64,000 nucleotides of DNA, taken from Littorina saxatilis. Taxonomy: Eukaryota > Mollusca > Gastropoda > Littorinimorpha > Littorinidae. The first letter of the stretch is position 1, and every line of letters begins with the position of its first letter. The stretch covers positions 33,341,238 through 33,405,237 of the forward strand of contig NC_090259.1 of the NCBI RefSeq assembly GCF_037325665.1. Direction: 5' to 3'. The translations under genes and the position numbers were made by a program. Positions 55,601 through 63,408 of the stretch are shown in pieces. The notes beneath the pieces are model-generated. The model made no database searches, was not told the origin of the DNA, and saw nothing but the letters and a program-made list of their open reading frames with translations.

Positions 55601-58600
55601 GCATGGCAACTCGGCTTCACAGTGAATCTGGTGAAGTCGGAGTTGGAACCGTCCGAACATTTCACTTATCTAGGGATGGAGAGAGAAGGGTGGACAAGTT
55701 GCAGGCTTTGATTCGCTCTCTCTACGGAAAGAATCTATCCACGGCTCAGGAGTTGTCCTCGCTGCTAGGTCAGATGGAATCGATGGCTTCGCTGGTTCCT
55801 CTAGGCAGGGTTCACAAGAGGCCTTTTCAGGCAGCTCTGCAAACACAATGGAATCAAGCGACTCAAGGCTGGAATGTTTATGGTATGAATTTTTTTGGTT
55901 AACACGATATTACTAGTTCCGTCGCGGATGAGACGAAAAACCGAGGTCCCTTCGTGTACACTACAGACCTGTTTACACTACACATTGAGCGTAGTAAACT
56001 ACGAATTTGAATAATATACTACGCAACTACGCAAGTCTGTCGTTTTCTACGCAAACGGTATTTAAAAAAAAAAATTTAAAAAAAAAATTCTTTTTTTTTC
56101 GTCTTTACACCTGTTCCTTGTCCCGTTGTGCTCTCACACCGCCCCGTCCCTGCACGCAAACGGTATTGTTTCGGCTACGCAAATCACAATCCGTAATTTT
56201 CTTCATCTCCCTTGACCGATCCATTTTCCAATCCATGTTTTCGGCCAGCAGTCGTTTGCTGCGTGCAGCGCGTAAAGCGCCCACGGGCGTTGCGTTGTAG
56301 CTTGTTAATGCCGAATAGGCTTCTCCAAGCAAATGCCGGGTACAACTGAAAGCGTTACTGCCAAACCATGCGGGCGTTTCGACACAATGGCTGAACGCAG
56401 AGCACACGAAAGTGAAGATGAGAACTGTGAAGAAAATGACTCCGAAAGGCCACCGACCAAAAAGAAAAAGACGAGCAATGCGCCGAACCAAGTCTTTCTG
56501 CCAAAATATCATCAGGACTACCCATGCCTTGTCTTCGCGGAAAGGAAAACATCATGCTCATTGCACTGTCTGCAATTCCCATTTTTCCGTCAGTCAATCA
56601 ATACATGTGGTAAAAAGTAGCAATCATTGTTCTTGTTGTTGTGATAGGTCGACGAGAAATTCTACACATTCAATTACAAAACTACACATTTGCCTCATTT
56701 TGCTCCCAGAAAATACACATGCAATGTTTTAGGGGTAAACAGGTCTGACACTACATTGGGGTGTGCACGTTAAAGATCACACGATTGACAAAAGGGTCTT
56801 TCCTGGCAAAATTGTATAGGCATAGATAAAAATGTCCACCAAAATACCCGTGTGACTTGGCCGTGAAAAGTAGGATATGCGCCGAAATAGCTGCGATCTG
56901 CTGGCCGATGTGAATGCGTGATGTATTGTGTAAAAAATATTCCATCTCACACGGCATAAATAAATCCCTGCGCCTTGAATATGTGCGCGATATAAATTGC
57001 ATAAAAATTTAAAAAATAAAATACCTGCGCTTAGAACTGTACCCACAGAATACGCGCGATATAAGCCTCATATTGATTGATTGATTGATTGATATAACCT
57101 TCGTGGTTGAAAACGACGTTAAACACCAAATAAAGAAAGAAAGAATATTACTAGTTTCTTGATAAAGTTTGTTGACATGTTTGTGATCATGTATTATTGT
57201 GCAATGTGTATTTTATAGTGCGTGTATGTGTGTCCGCGCGTGTGATAATGTTTTATAGTGCATTGTGTTATTCATTGATATGCGTGTGATTGCACTTGAA
57301 ATAATGTTATGTTGTATTTTTCCAATGACTGTACAGCGCTTTGAGCAGGGTTAAACCCTGTATACATGGCGCTTTATAAATATTATGCATTATTATTATT
57401 ATTATTATTTATCATGACCTCATACCTTGCAGCGAAGCGGGCTCAGGGGCTGAGCGGGGCGGAGCAGCAGGAACAGAAGAGACTGGAGAGAAAGCAGCGA
57501 CGCATGAACGCTAACAAAAAGAACAAAAACAAAAACAAGGGAAGCAAAGCCAGCCAGGACTCGATCCCGACGCCCAACGCAGACAGTCCTGTGGTTGCCA
57601 AGCGACCCAACAAACCCATCGTCAACAAGGAGGGGAAGATGGTGTTTAGTAAATTTGACTTCACCCAGTCAGGTCAGTAGCTGTGCTTGTGAGGTAGGCA
57701 GTGTTTATGATTCTGTCATACTGCTTCGTGATGATCTAGCTGTCAATCATGCAAATATGACTTTAGCTGAGACAGGTCAGTAGCTGTGCTTGTAAGGTAG
57801 GCAGTGTTTATGATTCCTGTCATACTGCTTCGTGATGATCTAGCTGTCAATCATGCAAATATGACTTTAGCTGAGACAGGTCAGTAGCTGTGCTTGTGAG
57901 GAAGGCAGTGTTTATGATTCTGTCATACTGCTTTGTGATTATCTAGCCGACAATCATGCAAATATGACTTTAGCTGAGACAGGTCAGTAGCTGTGTTTGT
58001 AAGGTAGGCAGTGTTTATGATTCTGTCATACTGCTTTGTGATTATCTAGCCGACAATCATGCAAATTATAATGACTTTAGCTGAGACAGGTCAGTAGCTG
58101 CGCTTGTAAGAAAGGCAGTGTTTATGATTCTGTCATACTGCTCCATGATTATCTAGCCGACAATCATGCAAATTATAATGACTTTAGCAGACAGGCCAGT
58201 GGCTGTGCCTCTAGTGATGACGATGACAGAGATATCCGTGGAAAATGTCTGTCTGATATGGTTCTGACATGCAGGTGCTGAAAGAAAGTACAGGTCTCAG
58301 CCAAGGAAGAGACACAATTATATCATGCTACAGTGGAACCCCCCTTTTAACACTTCAAAAAATCAGACATAATCAGGTCCAATGAAGGAGGCGGGGAGTT
58401 TTAGATGGGTGTAATGTACAGAGGGTGTGAAAACAAAATGTTGGAAACCATGGTCTTACAAGGGGGGTTCCACTGTGTAAGTGGTTCCTGAATATTTTGA
58501 GACGGGCGCTGTGGCAAGGTGGTAAGACGTCGGCCTCTTAATCGGAAGGTCGAGGGTTCGAATCCCGGCCGCGGCCGCCTGGTGGGTTAAGTGTGGAGAT

Positions 58601-60356
58601 TTTTCCGATCTCCCAGGTCAACTTATGTGCAGACCTGCTAGTGGCTTATCCCCCTTCGTGTGTACACGCAAGCACAAGACCAAGTGCGCACGGAAAAGAT
58701 CCTGTAATCCATGTCAGAGTTCGGTGGGTTATAGAAACACGAAAATATCCAGCATGCTTCCTACGAAAGCAGCGTATGGCTGCCTAAATGGCGGGGTAAA
58801 AACGGTCATACACGTAAAATTCCACTCGTGCAAAAACACGAGTGTACGTGGGAGTTTCAGCCCACAAACGCAGAAGAAGAAGAAGAAAAAGAATATTTTG
58901 AGGCAGAGCTGTTACACCACTCATTCCCCCAAGCAGATCTTATTCTGTGAGAAAAAAAGATGCGCACAGGGACTATTCCTTCTAGCACTAGAGCAGATCT
59001 TATTCTTACTGTTCTTGGTTTCTTCTACTAATCTGTATGAACATGATGTGCAGGAGAAAAAGAGAAGCACACAGGGACTTTGGTGGGAAAGGACTACAAA
59101 CGTCTGCTTGCCAAACTGGAACAGCGCGACGCCAAGGTTGCCAAGGTCAAGGAGTCGGATCCGGATGCTGCTGCTAAGCTGGAACAGAAACACGTGTGGC
59201 AGGTAAGGACAACACACCAACAGGATTCATCATTTCTGAGATTATTAACTATCACTTACTTGCTTCAGGGTTCGACACTAGCGGAGGCGGGGGAGTTTTG
59301 TGTTCCGCCCCAAACATTGCCGAAGCTTGGGGCCCACTCTGCCCCAGGATAAATTCCAACAATGACAAACCGAAAATTCTAATGCCAGAGCCAATCACTA
59401 AAAATTGCCAGTCAAAGTCGTCACTGAAATTTGCATTACGATCAATGCCCGCAGTCAAGAATAAAAACCCATTGAAATCGTCGAAAGACAATGCCGCAAG
59501 GGAAATAACTCCCAGATTGCTCTCCTTAGCGTGAGAGATAAGTATCGCCTTCAAATGCCAAACGCAAAATGTGGCGACACATCCCTGGTGTAAAAAGACA
59601 TGGAAATGAAGATGAAGAACAGGGTGGAGAGAAACGAAAAAAGGATTCCGAAATAACTCTGTCAGGATTTCCAAGCATTTTGGAAGAGTTGCGCTTCGCT
59701 TTAGGGTGACAAACAGGAACACGTAGTTGACCAGTTCAAACCAGAATCGAAGTGAAAAATTACTTATATTAAGTATGTTATGCGGTGTCCCCTCGATATG
59801 ATGTCTTTTTCTTTCGAAAATGTGCACACTGAAGTGACCATTGACTGGCGATGGCCATAGAAACAATGAGGGAAGCTACACAGGACACTGTAGGCTTGCC
59901 TCAGTGTTTCTATGGAAACAAGAGAAAGCACGTCTTCCACAATCCCCAAAAAAACTTGACAGTTCTTTCCAAAAACGTCGATTGGAACAGTGTATATCTG
60001 TTCATACGTTCAACATTAAAACAAAACTTTCTCAAACAAGAATTAGCAGGCAGTGTTTTGATGAGACACAGCGTATCAATTTCTTTGCTTTGTTTTGCTT
60101 GCAGGACGTATTGAGCAAGGCCAAAGGTGAAAAGGTCAAGGACGACCCAGTGCTGCTGAAGAGGGCGTTAAAACGAAAAGAGAAAATGAAAACTCATCGG
60201 GTGAAGAAATGGGACGACCGGAAGCAGATTGTAGAGAAACACAAGAACCAACGGCAGGACAAACGTGAGAAAAACCTTCAGAAACGAAAAGACGACAAGA
60301 AAGCGAAACACAGAAAGAAACTCATCAAAAAAGGGAGAATACTGCCTGGGTTTTAG
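49436..60356 (+). CDS. SURF6: SURF6/Rrp14 nucleolar ribosome-biogenesis protein, complete gene (6 coding exons)
   Basis: Homologue of human SURF6 and yeast Rrp14, a basic nucleolar protein needed for pre-rRNA processing and assembly of both ribosomal subunits. Joining six exons gives 363 residues, against 361 in human. Visible: Rrp14-type N-terminal block YFKQLLDLVPAQIYFNEEAK (about 43-62); a basic KKKKK linker; IQEMQEKLRARIAQLQ; a lysine/arginine-rich helix (EQKRLERKQRRMNANKK); MVFSKFDF (human LIFNKVEV); LVGKDYKRLLAKLEQR; KVKDDPVLLKRALKRKEK; and the C terminus KKGRILPGF (human KKGRILP). All junctions keep phase. Start: the ATG at 49436 follows an in-frame stop at 49415, and no better ATG precedes it. 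It lies 12.8 kb downstream of Abl in the same orientation. Intron 3 holds most of the mobile DNA. Confidence 0.94.
49783..50110 (+). repeat. ATGAATACCCGCTTCGCCGGG repeat fragment
   Basis: TA run, then AGATGAATACCCGCTTCGCC, CGGCTTTGCCGG variants, and a 3' end ACACACAGACAGACACACAC preceded by TTTGAAGCAGATCCATCGAG. Resembles repeat 3' ends common in molluscs; class not decided. In SURF6 intron 1. Confidence 0.6.
50335..50448 (+). CDS. SURF6: SURF6 exon 2
   Basis: Residues 69-107: EDASETKTSNGRPAKKMRVD, a KKMR nuclear-localisation-like basic patch, then a less conserved linker. Acceptor TTTAG|GT, donor G|GTAAGT; 114 bp, phase-preserving. Confidence 0.8.
50884..51072. mobile_element. CAGTGGAACCCCC element in SURF6 intron 2
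   Basis: CAGTGGAACCCCCCTTAAGA to GGGGGGTTCTACTG then TA. Ends 54 bp before exon 3. Confidence 0.8.
51127..51258 (+). CDS. SURF6: SURF6 exon 3
   Basis: Residues 107-151: lysine-rich EKIKGKKESKQKKKKKAGKE then IQEMQEKLRARIAQLQ, the counterpart of human LDVLRQRLHEKI. Donor CAAG|GTGTGT with a MITE starting 7 bases into the intron. Confidence 0.9.
51266..51640. mobile_element. CAGTGGAACCCCC element abutting the SURF6 exon 3 donor, with a nested insert
   Basis: CAGTGGAACCCCCATTTTAA begins 8 bp after the exon; the TA at 51264-51265 is its left target copy. The right end is GGGGGGTTCAAC. A 196-bp insert (51317-51512) interrupts it. Confidence 0.8.
51317..51512. mobile_element. TTAA-targeting element nested in the MITE
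   Basis: Begins near CTCAACGCGTTCTTCCCCAC and ends CTTGGAGACAATGAGTTAA. In intact MITEs the site reads GGTCTTAAAAAGG, so the insertion duplicated TTAA (left copy now TCAA), as piggyBac-type elements do. No coding sequence. Confidence 0.6.
52230..55905 (+). mobile_element. DIRS-like retroelement fossil (gag-like and reverse transcriptase parts)
   Basis: A long gag-like region rich in Ser/Ala/Lys (about 52620-54545) is followed by a reverse-transcriptase region (about 54790-55895, with SVDLTDAYFHV and FRALPFGPSLSPWIF-type motifs) of DIRS (tyrosine-recombinase) style. No tyrosine recombinase or clear terminal repeats were seen, so the 3' part seems lost. It is broken, with several breaks plus one SINE inside and a second SINE insertion at its end. 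The long readable stretches suggest moderate rather than great age. In SURF6 intron 3. Confidence 0.75.
55026..55495 (-). repeat. tRNA-derived SINE inside the DIRS-like fossil
   Basis: Same family as 48545-48888 but longer: from the minus-strand head GGGACTGGGTGGCCGAGTGG to a tail with GCTTTCCCCGGGGAGAAAGC and (AATCC)n. It separates two parts of the reverse-transcriptase region, so it is younger than the host element. Confidence 0.85.
55964..56747 (+). mobile_element. hAT-like DNA element, internally deleted
   Basis: 784 bp, left end CAGACCTGTTTACAC, right end GGGTAAACAGGTCTG. ACACTA flanks both sides (55958-55963, 56748-56753). Contains a start-proximal transposase remnant. Six-base duplications are shorter than the classical eight of hAT, so the superfamily call rests on the BED-like protein piece. 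Confidence 0.7.
56387..56620 (+). pseudogene. hAT-type transposase N-terminal remnant
   Basis: Reads MAERRAHESEDENCEEND, a PPTKKKKTSN basic patch, then QVFLPKYHQDYPCLVFAERK and TSCSLHC; the neighbouring frame continues HCTVCNSHFSVS, a Cys-x2-Cys BED-like finger start. So there is a frameshift near 56565, and the rest of the transposase is absent. Confidence 0.6.
57433..57672 (+). CDS. SURF6: SURF6 exon 4
   Basis: Residues 151-231: AEQQEQKRLERKQRRMNANK, a KNKNKNKG basic stretch, then MVFSKFDFTQSG. Acceptor TTGCAG|CG, donor TCAG|GTCAGT; the donor heads a tandem array of about 104-bp units. Confidence 0.92.
57670..58210 (+). repeat. Minisatellite of about 104-bp units starting at the SURF6 exon 4 donor
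   Basis: Five units begin CAGGTCAGTAGCTGTG at 57670, 57773, 57877, 57980 and 58087, with a degenerate sixth at 58192. The first unit's CAG|GTCAGT is the real donor, so each unit repeats a donor-like site. Each also has ATGCAAAT, a perfect octamer motif (57749, 57853, 57956, 58059, 58166). Confidence 0.92.
58331..58475. mobile_element. CAGTGGAACCCCC element in SURF6 intron 4
   Basis: TA then CAGTGGAACCCCCCTTTTAA; ends AGGGGGGTTCCACTG. Lies 15 bp before the left duplication of the next SINE. Confidence 0.8.
58502..58890 (+). repeat. tRNA-Lys-type SINE, full length
   Basis: Head ACGGGCGCTGTGGCAAGG, anticodon-arm-like CCTCTTAATCGG, B box GGTTCGAATCC, core AGGTCAACTTATGTGCAGAC, tail (GAA)n. CTCTTAA with the B box resembles tRNA-Lys(CUU). 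Perfect 12-bp GAATATTTTGAG at 58490-58501 and 58891-58902. Confidence 0.92.
59054..59202 (+). CDS. SURF6: SURF6 exon 5
   Basis: Residues 231-280: GEKEKHTGTLVGKDYKRLLA then LEQKHVWQ, matching human LTPLTGRNYRQLLERL..KMKW. Acceptor GTGCAG|GA, donor CAG|GTAAGG, phase 0. Confidence 0.93.
60105..60356 (+). CDS. SURF6: SURF6 exon 6 (C terminus, stop)
   Basis: Residues 281-363: DVLSKAKGEKVKDDPVLLKR, ALKRKEKMKTHRVKKWDDR, then a highly basic helix and KKGRILPGF. Stop TAG at 60354-60356. Confidence 0.95.
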   Translation, partial: DVLSKAKGEKVKDDPVLLKRALKRKEKMKTHRVKKWDDRKQIVEKHKNQRQDKREKNLQKRKDDKKAKHRKKLIKKGRILPGF

Positions 60357-60522
60357 GGTGCTAGGGAAGGACAATTGATATCGGGACTGTGAAGAACTTT
60401 TGTTTTAAGTGAAATGTGTGAGAAGGAGCGCATGAAGGTTTGGTTTTAAACGGTCTGTGTGCGTAGAGACTTGTGACAGTGTGAAAGTATGCAGGGGACT
60501 GTGATTCTGATGTTTTCCATTC

Positions 60523-60528
60523 ATTAAA
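60523..60528 (+). terminator. Candidate SURF6 poly(A) signal ATTAAA
   Basis: Common variant signal 167 nt after the stop, just before the next SINE. Confidence 0.4.
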
Positions 60529-60565
60529 TTCCAAGAAGAAAAGTGACTGATGTCATATAATAGAT

Positions 60566-60915
60566 CAGACAGGCGCAATAGCAAAGTGGATCAGAGTAAA
60601 GACGCCAGCCTCCCAAGCGGAAGGTTGTGGGTTCGAATTCCGGCCGGGCATGGTGGGTTAAGGGTGGCGATTTTTTTAATCGCCCATGTCAGCTAATGTG
60701 CAGACCTGCTGGTGCCTTATCCCCCTTCATGTGTACACTCAAGCACAAGACTAAGTGCGCACGAAAAAGATCCTGTAATCCATGTCAGAGTGCGGTGGGT
60801 TATGGAAACCCGATAATACTAAGCTTGCATCCCCCGAATGTGGCTGCCTAAATGGTTGGGTAAAAACGGTCATACACGTAAAAGCCCTGGGAGTTTCAGC
60901 CCATGAACAAAGAAG
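60566..60915 (+). repeat. tRNA-Lys-type SINE, diverged
   Basis: Same layout as 58502: GACAGGCGCAATAGCAAAG, B box GGTTCGAATTCC, core GTCAGCTAATGTGCAGACC, GTCATACACGTAAAAGCC. Flanking ATATAATAG / ATATAAAAG may be a decayed duplication. Confidence 0.85.
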
Positions 60916-61567
60916 ATATAAAAGTAATTTGAGGCTCAAGAACTTGCCTTGGACACTCGATTTTTTAAGGATAGCATCTGAACCCCACTTGATATCACTT
61001 GATAAAATGATTTGCAGTTGCCGAAATATCATTGATTAATATTGATACAGAAAAAAAATATTGAGATAATATACGTTATTTTTTGTATCGATATACAACC
61101 CTAGCTTTCAGAGTTTTTTCTCAGCTGTTCTCCAGCCAGTAATTTTGAAGGTGGTATGAGGGTGTGATGCACAGATGCCGATGGTAATGTTGGTGCAAGG
61201 GCAGCTTTGGAAAAAGACTCCAGAACCCTGGAAATAATGAATGTTACGGTTAGAGTGTGTGTGTGTGTGTGATTGTAATTGTGTGTGTGTTAGTGTGTGT
61301 GTGTGTGTGTGTGTGTGATTGAGAGAGGTAATGGTGTAATATGAAAATACAACAGAAATTGTCTTGTTTCTGAGATTAAACAAGAAGAATCAGTCACTCG
61401 TGTGTCCCTTGCATGCTATGTGTTCGTGTGCATTGCGCACATGTCTGTTGATGTGTGCGTTGGTGTGTGTGTGTTGATATGTGTGTATATGAGCATAACG
61501 TCCTTTAATATCTAATTACTTCTAGCATATCATCCAGACACAAAACATTCTAAGGGGCCCTTGTCCA

Positions 61568-61604
<37 letters not shown>

Positions 61605-62550
61605 ATAACATACGGTAAGTTTATCCCTCAAAGCAAGCTCATACCGGTCAAGCGTGTCTGCCCTTCATCTCGGCGAAAAAGAGACAACAATCTCTAGTCC
61701 CAAGTATTTAATTACAAATAAAATAAATATTTGCCCAATACAATTACAGGGTAATATTAACAAAACAACCTTTTCTGGGTAGATAATTGATTTGGCTTTC
61801 TTCTCGTATGTCAAAGTTCCAAAGGTTTGCCTATTGTGATTTTTGGTCGATTTTTAATTGGGCTCTTCCGTTTTTGTCCTGTCGATTGTGAGGGTACTTT
61901 TTTTTTTAGAGCTGCGGTCACGTGATCCCTGTAAAAAAAATCTTTTATCCGAAAGGTGATCCAGATAGTTAAGTGAACAGCCTTCACAGGCATATACAGT
62001 TTGGATGAAATGACACGGGAATTGATGCTTTAATTACGGTGTGAAAATTGTCGCAATGATTTTTGGCCTAGTTTATTTTGGGTACTTTACGTCAACACAA
62101 TGTGTGTGATTACGTAATTGGCTGGCAACACTAAAGGTATGTGAAAGGCATCTGTGAAAAAATTGTATAAAGCTGTTGACTGTTAATATCGTTATCTGCG
62201 ACAAAAAGGTAAATCGTTGCTTCGGCAATGCTGTGACCCATGCACTTCCTCTTTAATACTTGTCCATTCAAGAGGGGAAACACTTACGCACTCTCGTTGG
62301 ACCACATGTATCGCTGTTTGTTTCTTTTCCATCAACAAAGAGTTGTCTGCCTCAACATCCAAGGTTCCCGTTCGCCAGGTGTTGGTGATGCATGTTCACA
62401 GCCACCATGACAGACTGACTATTGGGGTTTAACGTCCTGTTGGCCTATATTGGGACAAGTATTGGTAATACGCTGAAGATATGGTGAGATACTTTGACTC
62501 GAACAAGCCCACTGTGGCTGTCTTCTTTGACACAGCATTGGATTTGTCTC
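60916..62550. other. Gene-free stretch with simple repeats
   Basis: Interrupted GT repeats (61254-61317) and a run of about 34 G (61569-61602). GGGGTTTAACGTCC near 62424 resembles SINE tail sequence in reverse. No coding exon recognised. Confidence 0.6.
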
Positions 62551-62554
62551 GTCA

Positions 62555-62800
62555 AAGTATCAATATACGATCATGATAATCAGAGACGAGAGATGATGCA
62601 TGCGTGTCTTCGTGTTTTCCAAGCCCTGAGACTTTCGCTGTGAACTTGGGATTTTTTGTGTGCACAATGGGGTGTTCGGACACCGAAGAGAGTCTGCACA
62701 AAGTTGACTCCGAGAAATAAATCTCTCGCCGAGCGTGGGGATCGACCAACTGGCTACAAAGCCAGCGCGCTACCAACTGAGCTACGTCCCCGCCCACAGC
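62555..62800 (-). repeat. tRNA-derived SINE (another head type)
   Basis: Minus strand: GGGGACGTAGCTCAGTTGGT (A box), CTGGCTTTGTAGCCAG (anticodon arm), GGTCGATCCCC (B box), then GGAGTCAACTTTGTGCAGAC core. The head is tRNA-like, but no acceptor-stem pairing is visible. Confidence 0.8.
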
Positions 62801-62989
62801 CGCCATGCCATCATGACGGCGAGTAGAAGAAGCGCAGCGCTCTACTGGACTCCTGCAGAGGTCACGCCTGTCGTCAGGAAGACGGTGGACAGAAAGCATG
62901 CAGACTTGTCGCGGATATCGTCCAAGTTCCTGTCGTGTTTTAGTTGTAAGTGGACACTCGCTTGTTTTCAACACTTATATTGTTGTTGT

Positions 62990-63050
62990 TACATTTAATC
63001 AAGTTTTGTCTAAATGTTTAAACATAGACGGGGAATCGAGACGAGGGTGT

Positions 63051-63113
<63 letters not shown>

Positions 63114-63405
63114 GTGTAGAGCGGTTCACAAAAAACTACTGGACCAATCTTCATTAAACTTTACATGAGAGTTCCAGGTTATGATATTCCCAGACGATTT
63201 TTTTCAATTTCTCGATAAATGTCTGATGACGTCATATCCGGCTTTTTGTGAAAGTTGAGGCGGCACTGTCACACCAACATTTTTCGATCAAATTAAAAAC
63301 GAACGAGAAGAAGAAGATTGAAATTTTGGTCAAGCAATCTTTTACTCTGTCCGGACTTTGCATTTTACCTCGGAAGCTTTAAACGTTAATTAATTAGTTT
63401 GCTCA
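62990..63405 (-). mobile_element. AACAAGTCGCGTAAGG element (copy 6), diverged and partial
   Basis: Starts TTACATTTAATCAAGTTTTG, long GT run (63049-63111), TGACGTCA at 63227, AAAGTTGAGGCGGCACTGTC. It loses similarity after about 63405, so the far half is missing. Confidence 0.75.
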
Positions 63406-63408
63406 TTA

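Larger units (their letters stand above)
55919..57144 (+). repeat. Chimeric SINE: one family's body joined to another's tail
   Basis: The body (CGGATGAGACGAAAAACCGA.. to ..ATATAAGCCTCATATTGATT and (GATT)n) is that of the GGCCGAGTGG-head SINE group; the end is the CGTGGTTGAAAACGACGTTA tail of the CCCCGCGGG family. A perfect 12-bp ATATTACTAGTT lies on both sides (55907-55918, 57145-57156), so body and tail arrived together. A hAT-like element later split the body. Confidence 0.8.

Noticed and set aside
57670-58210. Regular direct repeats considered as a CRISPR array
   Set aside because: Animal DNA; the units are contiguous copies of about 104 bp without distinct spacers, so this is a minisatellite.
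58502-58575. Possible tRNA-Lys gene
   Set aside because: The sequence continues into a SINE body with a (GAA)n tail and perfect target duplications.
58625-59206. Long ORF leading into SURF6 exon 5
   Set aside because: Runs through a SINE and an A-rich tract in a frame different from that of SURF6 exon 5; the homologous frame starts at the GTGCAG acceptor at 59054.
59252-59866. Minus-strand ORF of 204 codons in SURF6 intron 5
   Set aside because: No recognisable domain, hydrophobic low-information sequence in an intron; nothing on the plus strand or at its ends suggests a gene. Kept open only if transcripts exist.
62741-62797. Possible tRNA gene on the minus strand
   Set aside because: It has A and B boxes and an anticodon-like arm, but no matching acceptor stem, and runs into a SINE core; a SINE head, not a tRNA gene.
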